A DNA stretch of 64,000 bases from Hyparrhenia diplandra (lineage: Eukaryota > Streptophyta > Magnoliopsida > Poales > Poaceae): contig JADLZK010008784.1 in NCBI GenBank assembly GCA_015847255.1, positions 124,001-188,000 of the forward strand. The letters run 5' to 3'. The notes under the pieces were generated by a model. That model was not told the origin of the DNA. It saw only the letters and a list, made by a program, of their open reading frames with translations, and ran no database searches. Shown piece after piece: positions 9,665 to 20,904 of this stretch. Position numbers and translations under genes: made by a program. Within the stretch, counting starts at the first letter, position 1; each line of letters starts with the position of its first letter.

Positions 9665-11444
9665 TGTTGACATTTCTTAACGCAATCACAAAAGGATGGA
9701 TTTAAGATCCAACCCGAGGACGGCGCCTTTAAATGTATAATGGTATCTATCTAATAAAGTTAGCCCGGATGTGGAGTTAATCTCACATTCCAAAGAAAAA
9801 GGTTTGTCGGGGTTAAAGAGTTAGACGTAATTAGTAAGGTGTATATCTCCGCATCATTATCCGTAGTGGAGTTAATCTCACCGGGATATGCACAAGAGGT
9901 GTACCACACATCCTAGCATCACCTACGTACTAGTCTGTCACCCTAGCAAAGAACGCTAAGAAATGCGTGTATGGTATTCTTGATATGCCACTTGAAATCT
10001 ATGAAATAATATGAATGATATCCGCAAAAGCGCGAGATAGAAATACCATTGCAAACACTTCACGGGAGTCTATCCGGTATCGTATTTATATTTTACCATA
10101 TGGAAGGGGTAGGCTTATGTGTAGATTGATTGATTCACTTGCGGTGTAATAATGTAGAGTAAACCATATGAATCGACATTACTCAAACGAGGATGAGTCA
10201 CATAATAAGGATAAAGATAAATGATATGATAAGCGCCAAGTCAAAGATCATGGTATGCCACTAGAATGTGCCATAAAAGGCTATATAACATGGTATAGGT
10301 AGAGCAGACATGAATATTCCTAAGTTACTCATAATCATATGTCAATGAATACTATGATTAGTGCAATACATCTAGTCATCATGGCAGGAAAGCAATATAT
10401 CTACACATGGTGAACATTACTAAGGAAGATCAAGAACAAAGCAAGTCTACCATAGTAATAAAGCTCAACTTGTCCTACATTCTAAGGGTGGATTACAAAG
10501 GACTCAATGGCAATATCACATCCATGATCTACCACACAACCCAGAATGTAGGGTGCAATCATAGGCAAACGTTGTATAAACACCACGTTTACACATTGTT
10601 GATCACCCACAAAGTGCGCAACTAAGGGGGCGCTATACGACTCCATGCTTGAATATAAAGACAATCTCACTAAACTAAATATATAATCATAATAAACATG
10701 GAAGCATATATTAAGAATATAATCATTAAATAGAACAATGTCATAGCAAATGTATTCTAACTAAATACTTACAAATTAGATACAAGAGAGAAGCCACGAG
10801 AACCTCGGCTCCCGCTACTTCTTGAAGATTAGGAATCCAAGGCAAGCTTGACTTCCTCTAGAACTATTCTAGATAGCTAATGCTCTAATTATGGTGGAAC
10901 TAGGGCTTGGGATCTTGACTTGGTGTCTTGATGATGGGACTTGAATGACTTGGAATGAACTCGAATGAATTAGGGTTTCACCCGGGGGGGTCGGGGGTCT
11001 TGTTATATAGCCCCAGAGGATGCACCGTGGCCCTTAGATCAAACCGACCTTGGGCAAGGGCTTAGATCTCTTCTCAATGGCGGTTATGAACCGACCTTGA
11101 AAATTTGGAGGGGCGGGTGGTCCCCAGGTGCGGCCGCCCGGCTCGTGGTGGGTGCGGCCGCCCTGGCTCAATGCTAGGTGGGTCCCACCTTCAGGGACCT
11201 ATCTTTTGGGGTCTTCTAGAGTGTTCTTACGTAGGTTCCAAGTTGAGTTGCGTTGTGGACAAGTCTTTATGTCGTATGGCTTGCAAACTCTGGCGTTTTC
11301 CTATTTAATCCCTAAAAAAATATATAAATCACCAAAACTCATGGAATTATGTTAGTTAGGCCCCTAAACTATGTTGATATTTACTTTAAGCCCTTATTTC
11401 ATGTTTAGTTGTCTATTAATATTATACCATAAGAGATACCAACA
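9665..11444 (-). repeat. 3' LTR of element A
   Basis: It starts TGTTGACATTTC and ends ATACCAACA, and it matches the copy at 18116-19862 throughout. A minus-strand TATA box (TATATAAC type) lies at about 11003-11010. Close to its left end, at 9712-9730, sits an extra primer-site-like motif (see findings). Confidence 0.93.
11003..11010 (-). promoter_or_regulatory. LTR TATA box of element A (3' LTR)
   Basis: The minus strand reads CTATATAA. The same motif is at 19448-19455 in the partner LTR, and equivalents lie at the same relative place in the LTRs of C, D and F. Confidence 0.6.
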
Positions 11445-11483
11445 AGCTCCCCAAAGCTTACCTTTTGCTAGTCCCTAGCAAAA
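11445..11483 (-). other. Polypurine tract and adjoining hairpin, element A
   Basis: On the minus strand, TAAGCTTTGGGGAGCT (11445-11460) abuts the 3' LTR. Just upstream is a 9-bp perfect stem with a 3-base loop, written on the plus strand as TTTTGCTAG-TCC-CTAGCAAAA (11463-11483). Confidence 0.85.
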
Positions 11484-12704
11484 CTTATTTTTTTATATAT
11501 TTATTGTTGGATCAGGAGTTCTTTGCAACACTTTCACACCTCAAAAGTACACATGCTTTCAAACAAAATTTCTCCTTGGATAAGAATAAACTTTTTCAAC
11601 CTTCAACTCACCCATATTACCTTTAACCTTGGAGCTTATAGCCTTTTCTTTGGATCTTGGGCAATTGAAAGATAGAACAATCATGTCAAGCACCATGTCT
11701 CAAACTCTTTGTTCAACCATCATTAGGAGTTTTTGTAATTTTTTGAAATAAAACTCAAAGTTCCTTTTGTATGACCCTTTCAAGTCTCTCATTTATGGTA
11801 TTTGTGGATCCTCACTAAGGCGGTAAGGTTGTTTTGCCTTTCTCTCATAATATGTGGTATTTTTGGAATAAGGCAAGTAGGACACTATGCCTTCTTCTCT
11901 CTCACCCTATATCTAAGGCTTATATGTGGAGCTCATAGGTGGGAGAAAACTAAATCTACTTACTAAGCATATATTGTAAGTTCAAGCAATGGATCCAAAG
12001 TCACGAGTCATCTTGATCAATAGATGCATGTGTATGGTGGAATGGAATGGAATGAATATGATGGTAGGTGTGTGAGGTGAATGCAATGAGGGGAAAGCCT
12101 AATTCTACTTTTGTTCCTTGAGGAATCATCTCTCTTTGGAATCTGGAATATTTGTGAGAACCTTGGGTTGTATACTCTTTTCTTTTTTTTTTCATGGAGA
12201 GGTGGGCATCTAAGTACCCATTGTTTTTATTACGGAGACTTGTCCATTTTTCTAACTCTCCCTTATTCTCTCTCTCTCTTTTTTTTTTGAATACAACCCA
12301 AGTCTCTTTTGTAATGAACTTTTGAGAGATAGACAAGAGTAATGGAGCTTTATGAGATGTTGGCTAAGTGGATAAGTGTAGGGAATATTTTTAGTTGCTC
12401 TGTCCTAGGATAGGAGTAGAACATTTTTGGTGGATGGATGTATAGTGGATATTTATGGTGAATGCGTACTTCAGGGTGGAAGTAGCATATGAATGAATGG
12501 AATCGAGTGGAGTGGAGTGGAATGAGGTGGAGTGAGGTGGAGTGTACATGATCAGCATGACAAGTTTCTAAGGGTCGACAAAGATTGACCAAACTCAATG
12601 CAAAGCAAGCAGCCTATATATATCAAAGGGTTTTCCTAATCTATGGAGCATGTATATATGGCTGTGGTAGGAGTTTCAACACTGTCATACAGGAACTTAT
12701 CATG
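11484..12704 (-). other. 3' noncoding region of element A (left piece)
   Basis: No protein is supported. The region is homologous to 50534-51773 of element F, including the block that gives GGACACTTGTCC-like palindromes near 12185-12260. The open frames here (12001-12336, 12350-12598) are low-complexity and have no domain. Confidence 0.7.
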
Positions 12705-12709
12705 TGCAC
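12705..12709. repeat. Left TSD of solo LTR S (TGCAC)
   Basis: TGCAC precedes S and recurs at 14261-14265 after it. The empty site is preserved in element F at about 51780-51786 (GTGCACTTTCATA). Confidence 0.92.
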
Positions 12710-14260
12710 TGTTGGCATTTCTTAGCGTCACCACTAAAGATAAATAATATCCTTAGTGACAACGTCAAGAAACGCCAATGATAGATGGATTCAATCCGCA
12801 AGCGCACGGATCTATCATCGTAGCATTTCACCCGGAAGTATTCGGGTATCATTTATTTATATTTTCTCAAAGGAAGGAATGGTGTAAAAGTCTCTAACAT
12901 GGACATGGATGAGATAGCATGACTATATAATAGACCAAAGTTCATAATGTAGTCACGTAACATGGTAAGTAAAGGATAACTTGACACACACACTTGAACC
13001 AGTCTCAAGGATAAAGAGTAAATCCTAACGAGGAGAAGGCATATCCTAAATAGCTATGTTTAAGGGAGCAGATATACATACATGCTTTATACTGTTAGAG
13101 ATTCTTGCTTAGTATAACCTCAATCACTATTGGTTTACTTCAGGCACCGGAGTGCACCTAGTCTGCCAGGCAATACCGGCATAAAACCATACTCCATACG
13201 AGACGTGGGGGATTACAAGGGATGGACAGGGCTGTCACCACCTGCCGCCTACCACCTCGTCCATCCATGTATGGGGCAAACGAAGGTAGTCTCTAGCCTA
13301 GACACCATGTCTACGCTATGAATACTACTCTAGCGTTGATCAGGATGACCCGCTGTGCGAGGCCCTCTACCACAAGCATCCGCCACAAGGATGAACGACG
13401 AACCCGCAAACCGACAAGCAACCAAGTCTAACTTAAGGAAGAACTCATCATGGTCTAAACATGTATGTATGATGATTTAAGCATAAGGTTCCATATGACA
13501 AGATCATAACATGAAAACTATATATTAGTTCATATGCTGAGATCATATCATAAGAACTATACTCTAGTTTATAGCTATAATGATGAATAAGAACAAGAAC
13601 AATATGAAGAGCAAGACATTGATCAACATAAGGAAAATTATATTGATCATACCAAGTATCTCCAAGATGATCTTGATCTTCTACATTTTGCCAAACTCCT
13701 AACTCTAACTAATAAAGGATAAAAGAACAAGTGGAGGGAGAGAGGCCCTTGTGTGTTGTGTGTTCTAAAGAGGGGGTCTACCCATCTATTTATACAGGAG
13801 AGGGAAGGTCAGTTTCACATGCAAGGTGTGGTTTCCCCCATGTTCCACCGCTGCTATTGTCGCGGAGAGCCCACCGTTCAAATTTGGGCGCAAACGGTGA
13901 AAATTTTGGTCCGGGCGCGCCAATGGAGCGGCCACGCTGGGATCGGGTTCGTTCGGGACCGCCTTTCGGTGGTGGGCTTGTGGACCATTGTGGATCACGT
14001 TCCTGGTGGTGAAATGGTCTAGTTCATTGTTGATTTGGCCTTCTTGCTCTCCGTTGGTCAAAGCGCACTGCAGGATTGCGCTTTCCGTCTTTATTTGGTG
14101 TATTTTCACCTATTTTCACATTTATACCTACAAAACATATTTTCTTCAAATACAAGTGGAACTAGGTTAATAGCAAAGGGTTATGCGACATAAGTGTGCT
14201 AGTTTCTCATGTTTTAGACCTAAGTTGGCGGTATATAGTGATCGATTTTGACCGCCAACA
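12710..14260 (-). repeat. Solo LTR S of the B/D family
   Basis: This 1551-bp sequence starts TGTTGGCATTTCTTAG and ends ACCGCCAACA, with a perfect 5-bp TSD and no internal element sequence. It is homologous to the LTRs of D and B. It matches D only from the inner end of D (40430 / 47644), so it preserves the shorter LTR form. A minus-strand TATA box (TATAAATA) lies at about 13787-13794. It arose by insertion into A followed by LTR-LTR recombination. The frames inside (13731-14109) are not genes. Confidence 0.93.
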
Positions 14261-14265
14261 TGCAC

Positions 14266-15380
14266 TTTAATAAATTTTCAAAATAAATCTCCAGAAATCT
14301 AGTATCACTAGGAGTAAGAGAAACAACAGCTCGAGACTTTCATATATTATATCCGTCAATCACCTAGACTTTAGAGCAAGCATTTGCAACCCACAGATTC
14401 AGGTTGAGCAAATCTCAAGTTAAAATAGTTTGCATTAAAGGCTCGAGAGAAATTAAGCTTGAAAGCTAGGTACTTGAAAGGAATTAGGACAGAGCAACTA
14501 TTCATCATCTCCATGTTTTTTTAAGGTTCATTTTAATTGAGCAAAAGCAAACTGGTGTGCACTCTCTCTTGATCATTTATTCTCACACTCTAGCAAAGAC
14601 TCTTTAAACGACTATAAAGAACTAAACTCTTAGCAAACTAAGCAAGCAAATATATAAGCAAATAATATATAATAGTAGAGATACTTATCGTGATAACTAG
14701 GAGGTGCTCTCCCCAAGCTAGATTGGCATGTTGGGTTGTTGATGATGTGGAAGTTGAGGTAGATGGTGACAATGATGTCAGCCTATCATGTCTCTCTCCC
14801 TTGAATCTGCTAAACTCAAATAGACAACAAAGCTAGTGGAAGTTGATTAAGCGTTAGGGGTTAGCCACGTTACTTTAAGTTGCCTGGGAATCTTTTTTAC
14901 TAGATCGACAGCATTAAATATTTTTTGGGTTTTTCTATGCAAGAAAAGATAAAGAACTCATGAATGCATTTTTATTTTATTTTTATGCCACCACAAAGCC
15001 AAATATCTTTGAGGGTGTTTATGCCTTAGGTTTACTCACATGGGGCTTCGAGGATTTTTGCAAAGCAATGCATAAACCATTTTTATTGTTTTTCTAATGC
15101 AAATGTAAAAGGAGATATGCTAATGCAAGATGCAAAAGATAAATATGCAATGCTAAGAATTAAATATGCAATGCTTGGAAATTGAATATGGATAAGCGCC
15201 GAAGTTACCTTTCGGCAAGGGTTTGGTGATTTAGAGTCCTCCGAACAGGACCTCTAGTTACGTTCATTCTTCCTAGGGTACATCGGTTGTCACACATGGT
15301 GGCACCGATGATTCTATTGATGTCTCCTCCGATGATGTCTTTGGGAGATTTCTTCTTCCTCCACCTTTGATTGGCTGGTG
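14266..15380 (-). other. 3' noncoding region of element A (right piece) with inner polypurine tract
   Basis: This continues the noncoding region beyond S and matches 51787-52860 of F. It has no protein. At 14707-14721 the minus strand carries CTAGCTTGGGGAGAG, a second polypurine tract seen in all five Athila-type elements. Confidence 0.7.
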
Positions 15381-15382
15381 GG

Positions 15383-15880
15383 CTATTCTCTGGAGTGGTT
15401 GGCTCTTCTACTTTTTCCTCTTCTTCTTCTTCCGCCTATTGGATCTTCATGAGTTGCTTCTTTTTGGCGACAACGGGCTGACCTGTTCTTCTTTGGCTGT
15501 TCATAATTAGTGTAGCTATTAAAGTACAAACGTACCTTTTCTGTAGGGAATTGGAAGTGGATCTCTCCTGATTGGATGTAGATAATGGCGCGCGTGGTGT
15601 TGAGGAAAGGTCTCCCCAGCACTAGTGGTGGATCCTGTTCTCCCCCCACATCCCTGACTAAGAAGTCGGTGAGGACATAGTGCTCATTGATTTTCATGGG
15701 TACGTCTTTAGCAATTCCTTTCAAAAATCAGAACGATTGGTCCGCCATCTGCAGCTGCACATATGTTGGGTACAAAGGCATTTTACCAAATATTAATTCA
15801 TTCATTACCTTTGCCATTAAGTTGATGCCGGATCCCGTGTCATAATAAGTGTTGTAGAAGGTCAACTGGTTGATGGAGCA
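15383..15880 (-). pseudogene. Second aspartic protease domain of element A
   Basis: On the minus strand a retropepsin-like domain is readable. The active-site region DTGSGINLMAK lies at about 15835, and the flap-distal motif LVLGRPFLNTTRAIIYI at about 15575-15625, followed by a basic tail. A stop (near 15728) separates the two halves. Aspartic proteases of this kind cut the gag-pol polyprotein. A separate domain of the same family lies just upstream at 16180-16472, so this is the second of two. It is longer than needed for one protease and is not followed by reverse transcriptase. Confidence 0.75.
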
Positions 15881-16004
15881 TGCTATGGTTGGGACACTGG
15901 ATCTTCTAGTTTGCGTAGCATTGGAGATCTAAGTAGATAATTGTTTTCGAACGTGCGGGTTGATCATCATTACTTTTGTAGGCTGGGCCTTCTTGTTCTC
16001 ATTC

Positions 16005-16472
16005 TTATTCCTCTTTTTGTTGATGGTCTTGATCGTAGGTTCTGGTGTCAACTCGTAGAGGTAAGGTGTTTGTGGGTGAGCAGGAGATGTAAGTGTCTTG
16101 TCTTTGAAGTTGAATCTCTCTCTTCTCCCCTTGATGTTGAAGCAGATCTTTGCACGGTCGACGTAGATGATAGCTTTTCTTTTGTGCTTTCGGGAATGGA
16201 TGACCAAAGATGATTGGCGCCCTCTCATCTCCTCCTGTTTCAATGACCGCAAAGTCTGCTGGCACATATGAGTGTCCAACCCCTACATGGATGTCTTGAA
16301 GTATTCCCTTGGGGTAGCATAGTGACCGGTGCGCAAGTCGCAAGCACATGGTTGTGTATAATAATGGATCACCATGAATTGTCTCATAAATTACCTTAGG
16401 CATGATGTTGATGCTTGAGCCAAAATCACATAGTGCGTTCTTGAAGATGTGCGGTCCGATATGGATGGTCAT
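16005..16472 (-). pseudogene. First aspartic protease domain of element A
   Basis: The minus-strand frame opens MTIHIGPHIFKNALCDFGSS. The active-site motif DFGSSINIMPK lies at residues 16-26, and PIIFGHPF near residue 86 is the counterpart of the usual PIILGRPF. The family is the Athila-type retropepsin, whose role would be polyprotein cleavage. The frame then shifts, and a parallel frame (15929-16279) continues with a linker rich in Lys and Asn. A second protease domain follows at 15383-15880. Confidence 0.78.
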
Positions 16473-16679
16473 GACTGGCCTCCCTGGATCTCCTCTCTTG
16501 GGTGGTAGGGAGTCATCCGGCCGGTTGCTTCTTGAGAAATCTTTGTAATAATGACCTACATTGAATATATCAACAAGATTGGCAGATTCTAATTCTTCCG
16601 GCTGGCCGGGAATCTTACTGGCATGGTTAGTGGAGCAGTAGCCGGTGAGAAATCTGAGACTCTATCATCTTATTAAAGC

Positions 16680-17161
16680 TATGCTGATTTTTAATTGTAG
16701 AAGAAAAGCTTTCCATTCTATTACCAATCGTTTCTAGCATTTATCATGGGAAGCTAACTTCCTAGATAGGTTCTCCATGGTCTTACCTTGGTTAAGGACG
16801 AGGTCTCTCAAGGAAGGCTGATTGTAATTATTATTGAAATTATTACCTTGATAATTACTCGCGTAGTTACCTTGGTAGTTGGGCCGCTGTTGGTTCCAAC
16901 CTTGATTTTTCTTTGAGGACGATAGTTGTTGTTATTATTGTTGATGTAGTTCACGTCCTTTGCAATCTACGGGCAGTTCTTGCTAGTGTGCCCTATGTTG
17001 CCACATTCTTCACATGTCATGCGAGAATCGAGAATTTGCATGACCTCCTTCTTCTCGGGAGCTCTATCTTCGAGCTTTTTCATTATTAGGTCCATCTTGG
17101 CGAGACGCATGTCTACCTCCTTAAGCTGGTGCATTCCTCCCGATCTCTTGCGGGTTGACAT
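16680..17161 (-). pseudogene. Gag zinc knuckle and linker of element A
   Basis: The minus strand carries an intact CX2CX4HX4C zinc knuckle (CEECGNIGHTSKNC) in the frame 16967-17161. An Asn/Gln-rich linker and the phrase PSLRDLV follow at about 16800. The zinc knuckle binds element RNA during packaging. In the corresponding place B and D have damaged knuckles. The frame is broken between the parts. Confidence 0.75.
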
Positions 17162-17212
17162 TCTTCATTCCAACTACGGTTGGAAGCCATCTTCTCCACA
17201 AGCTCAGTAGCT

Positions 17213-17987
17213 TTAGGAAGTGTAAGTGATAGGAAAGCACCTCCATTTGTAGTTTTCCATTGTCTCACACGGTACTAGTAGTAAGCCCGTGGTAGAAGGT
17301 CTGCATGAGTAGCCGCTTCTCCATCCCATGACGTGGACATTCTGAAATATATTCTTGGAAGCGTTCCCACGCTTCCGGGACGGATTCATCGTGCAGCTGT
17401 TGGAAATTTGAAATCTTTCCCCGTAAGGCATTTGTCTTGCCTATAGTGAAGAACTTGGCAAGGAAGGCAAAGAGAGAGCGAGTGACCAGGTGGTGTTCTT
17501 CTCTTTTATAGCGTAGAACCATTGCTTCGCCTTTCCTAAGAGTGAGAATGGGAAGAGGCGGAGTAGGATGGCATCTCTTAGTACTCCTTTGATGGTGAAA
17601 GTGCTGCAAATCTCCAAGAAGTGTTGGAGATGAGCACCCGCGTCTTCATGTGCCTTTCCACAGAATTGGCTAGCTTGCACCATGTTGATGAGCCCGGGCT
17701 TGAGCTCAAAGTTAGGGTCCCCAATTGCCACTTCTCGGCCCGGTGCGAACATTGGCCGTAGTTGGAGCCGAGAACTCATGAAGTGTCTTGTCGGCCATGG
17801 CTTCAAAAACAGGCGATAAGCTTTGCCTGATTTGATTAACGTCCGAATCAAAAGGTGTTGGTGTTTTTCTGAGTTTGGATCTCGTCTTTCTGATTAATGC
17901 TTTTGGATTATCAATGTAGTTCTCCGGACGGTTACTCCAATTCATACATTTACCCTGTATAGGAACGAAAACAAGTAGACAAAACAA
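17213..17987 (-). pseudogene. Gag core of element A
   Basis: The gag domain (Retrotrans_gag family) is spread over three minus-strand frames: 17712-17987, 17441-17851 and 17265-17609. Diagnostic pieces are FELKPGLINMVQ, LFPFSLLGKAKQWFY and VPEAWERFQEYISECPRHG. Gag builds the virus-like particle in the cytoplasm. The frame changes mean at least two indels. B and D carry the same gag type. Confidence 0.85.
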
Positions 17988-18090
17988 GGGTAAGTCTGTT
18001 TGAGTAGCGATAATGGGTCCTCAATACATTATGTGATGCAAGTGATATCAATCTATCCATGTATGTGTTTATAGGTTTGGCTAGCACCCT

Positions 18091-18109
18091 TCCCCGGCAA
18101 TGATGCCGA
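18091..18109 (-). other. Primer binding site of element A
   Basis: The minus strand reads TCGGCATCATTGCCGGGGA just after AGCATT and the 5' LTR end. This is a mutated form of TGGCGCCGTTGCCGGGG, the complement of the 3' end of plant tRNA-Asp. It primes minus-strand DNA synthesis. Confidence 0.75.
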
Positions 18110-18115
18110 AATGCT

Positions 18116-19862
18116 TGTTGACATTTCTTAACGCAATCACAAAAGGATGGATTTAAGATCCAACCCCAGGATGACGCCAGAAATCTATAATGGTATCTAT
18201 CTAATAAAGTTAGCCTGGATGTGGAGTTAATCTCACATTCCAGCAAAAAGGTTAGTCGGGGTTAAAGAGTTAGACGGAATTAGTAAGGTGTATATCTCCG
18301 CATCATTATCCGTAGTGGAGTTAATCTCACCAAGATATGCACAAGAGGTGTACCACATATCCTAGCATCACCTACGTACTAGTCTGTCACCCTAGTAGCA
18401 ACGCTAAGAAATGCGTGTATGGTATTCTTGATATGCCACTTGAAATCTATGAAATAATATGAATGATATCTGCAAGCGCACAGATAGAAATACCATTGCA
18501 GCACTTCACCGGGAGTCTATCCAGGTATCGTATTTATATTTTACCACAGGGAAGGGGTAGGCTTATGGGTAGATTGATTGATTCACTTGCAGTGTAATAA
18601 TGTAGAGTAAACCATATGAATCTGACATTACTCAAACGAGGATGAGTCACATAATAAGGATAAAGATAAATGATATGATAACTGCCAAGTCAAAGATCAT
18701 GGTATGCCACTAGAATGTGTCATAAAAGGCTATATAACATGGTATAGGTAGAGCAGATAGAATATTCCTAAGTTACTCATAATCATATGTCAATGAATAC
18801 TACGATTAGTGCAATACATCTAGTCATCATGGCGGGGAAAGCAATATATCTACACATGGTGAACATTACTAAGGAAGATCAAGAACAAAGCAAGTCTACC
18901 ATAGTAATAAAGCTCAACTTGTCCTACATTCAGAGGGTGGATTACAAAGGACTCAATGGCAATATCACATCCACGATCTACCACACAACCCGGAATGTAG
19001 GGTGCAATCGCAGGCAAACGTTGTATAAACACCACGTTTACACATTGTTGACCACCCACAAAGTGGGCAACTAAGGGGGGCTATACGACTCCATGCTTGA
19101 ATATAAAGACAATCTCACGAAACTAAATATATAATCATAATAAACACGGAAGCATATATTAAGAATATAATCATTAAATAGAACAATGTCATAGCAAATG
19201 TATTCTAACCAAATACTTACAAATTAGACACAAGAGAGAAGCCACGAGAACCTCGGCTCCGCTACTTCTTGAAGATTAGGAATCCAAGGCAAGCTTGACT
19301 TCCTCTAGAACTATTCTAGATAGCTAATGCTCTAATTATGGTGGAACTAGGGCTTGGGATCTTGACTTGGTGTCTTGATGATGGGACTTAAATGACTTGG
19401 AATGAACTCGAATGAATTAGGGTTTCACCCGGGGTCGAGGGGTCTTGTTATATAGCCCCGGAGGATGCACCGTGGCCCTTAGATCAAACCGAGCCTTGGG
19501 CAAGGGCTTAGATCTCTTCTCAATGGATGTTATGAACCGACCTTGAAAGTTGGAGGTCGGGTGGTGGTCCCCAGGCGCGCCGCCACGGCTCAATGCTAGG
19601 TGGGTCCCACCTTCGGGGACATGTCTTCCGGGTTTTCTAGAGTGTTCTTACATAGGTTCCAAGTTGAGTTGCATCATGGACAAGTCTTTGTGTCGTATGG
19701 CTTGCAAACTCGATGTTTTCCTATTTAATCCCCGAAAATATATAAATCACCAAAACTCATGGAATTATATTAGTTAGGCCCCTAAACTATGTTGATATTT
19801 ACTTTAAGCCCTTATTTCATGTTTAGTTGTCTATTAATATTATACCATAAGAGATACCAACA
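18116..19862 (-). repeat. 5' LTR of element A
   Basis: It pairs with 9665-11444, starts TGTTGACATTTC and ends ATACCAACA, and the TSD GTTAT follows at 19863-19867. The LTR TATA box lies at 19448-19455 on the minus strand. The extra primer-site-like motif lies at 18164-18181. The frames at 18787-19074 and 19550-19777 are the same chance frames as in the partner copy. Confidence 0.93.
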
Positions 19863-19867
19863 GTTAT
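19863..19867. repeat. Right TSD of element A (GTTAT)
   Basis: Identical to 9660-9664. Confidence 0.9.
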
Positions 19868-20480
19868 CCACACTGTCAGCCTTACTAATCGACCATGTCG
19901 AGCCTATGCTGTGAGCAATGAGAAGGTTAAGACGATGGTCCGGGTCATCCACTACAAGATTCAACCCAAGTGCAATGGGAAGCAGTCTCAAAGTCTTGAG
20001 GTGGGACGGTATGGACCCATCTTGATCTTTTCAATCACTTAGCTTAGAATTTAAATTTTTAGCACATGAGTATCAAGGTTATCTAAGCAAGTGTGCAACT
20101 CAAAGCATGAGACATAGCAACCTAGCATACACATTTTAGCACAAGGGATCTCACACATCCTACACATGCTAGTTGCCATCTCAGTAGTAAACCATTTTCA
20201 AATTTCAACATGTGATAGTCATGGTCACATATATGGAAAATAGCTTAGCTCATAACATATATCAAGTGATCAATAAGAACCTAAGCCAAAGGCACCATCA
20301 TGTATAAATTACACTAACTAGAGCATAGTCCTATTCCAATTAATATAATCAAGAAGCTAAAAGAGATCTAATATACATGATGAGATGATACGCAAAATGA
20401 TATAAATGTCAAAAGAAGAAGAAACAAAGAACTATGGTACAAGAGGGACACAAAACCCTCAAAAAGGATAGCACACACCC
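19868..20480 (-). other. 3' noncoding part of element K (right piece)
   Basis: Sequence of K between its RNase H domain and the A insertion. No gene is visible. The A+T content is similar to 8877-9659, which it joins once A is left out. Confidence 0.55.
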
Positions 20481-20484
20481 AACT

Positions 20485-20899
20485 CCCCTCACAGACAAGC
20501 AAATTGGATTTGATCAAGTGGCTTGGTGAATATGTCTGCAAGCTGGTGTTTGGCACCTATATGGCGCAAGTCTATGTCTCCTTTCTCCTAATGGTCATGC
20601 AAGAAGTGATAGCGGACTTCTATATGCTTGGTTTTGGAATAGAGTATTGGATTCTTGGCTACACTTATGGCACTAGTGCTATTGCAATGCAGAAGCACTC
20701 TAGTGAAATGTAGGCCATAGTCTTTCAAAGTGGCTACCATCCATAGGAGCTGGGAGCAGCAAGCAGCAACGGCAACATACTCGACTTCGGTGGTAGATTT
20801 AGCTACACCTGACTGCTTGCAAGAAGACCAAGACACAAGAGAAGTCCCCAAAAATTGACACATACTAGAAGTAGACTATTGAAGAACATGACAGCTAGC
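20485..20899 (-). pseudogene. RNase H domain of copia element K (C-terminal part)
   Basis: The minus-strand frame 20588-20863 contains CQFLGTSLVSWSSCKQSG, EVEYVAVAACCSQLLW and KTKHIEVRYHFLHDH, the standard Ty1/copia RNase H landmarks. A frame change then gives GDIDLRHIGAKHQLADIFTK near 20500-20575, the usual end of copia pol. The Glu in EVEYVA is one of the acidic residues expected. The N-terminal part lies beyond element B at 29738-29880. Confidence 0.88.
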
Positions 20900-20904
20900 A
20901 TAAT
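20900..20904. repeat. Left TSD of element B (ATAAT)
   Basis: ATAAT precedes the left LTR of B and recurs at 29733-29737. It lies in K at the codons for the SDAD-Y region of RNase H. Confidence 0.92.

Larger units (their letters stand above)
9665..19862 (-). mobile_element. Element A: non-autonomous Athila-lineage gypsy element with two protease domains
   Basis: A is bounded by LTRs at 9665-11444 and 18116-19862 and a perfect TSD (GTTAT). The minus-strand order is 5' LTR (right), primer site, gag, zinc knuckle, two aspartic protease domains, long 3' noncoding region, polypurine tract, 3' LTR. No reverse transcriptase, RNase H or integrase lies between protease and 3' LTR, so it would need proteins in trans. 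Solo LTR S is inserted in the 3' region. Without S and its TSD the element is 8642 bp. Confidence 0.92.

Noticed and set aside
13731..14109. Frames of 89-107 codons
   Set aside because: Inside solo LTR S, just downstream of its TATA box. They are leader sequence, and the corresponding frames are not kept in the LTRs of D.
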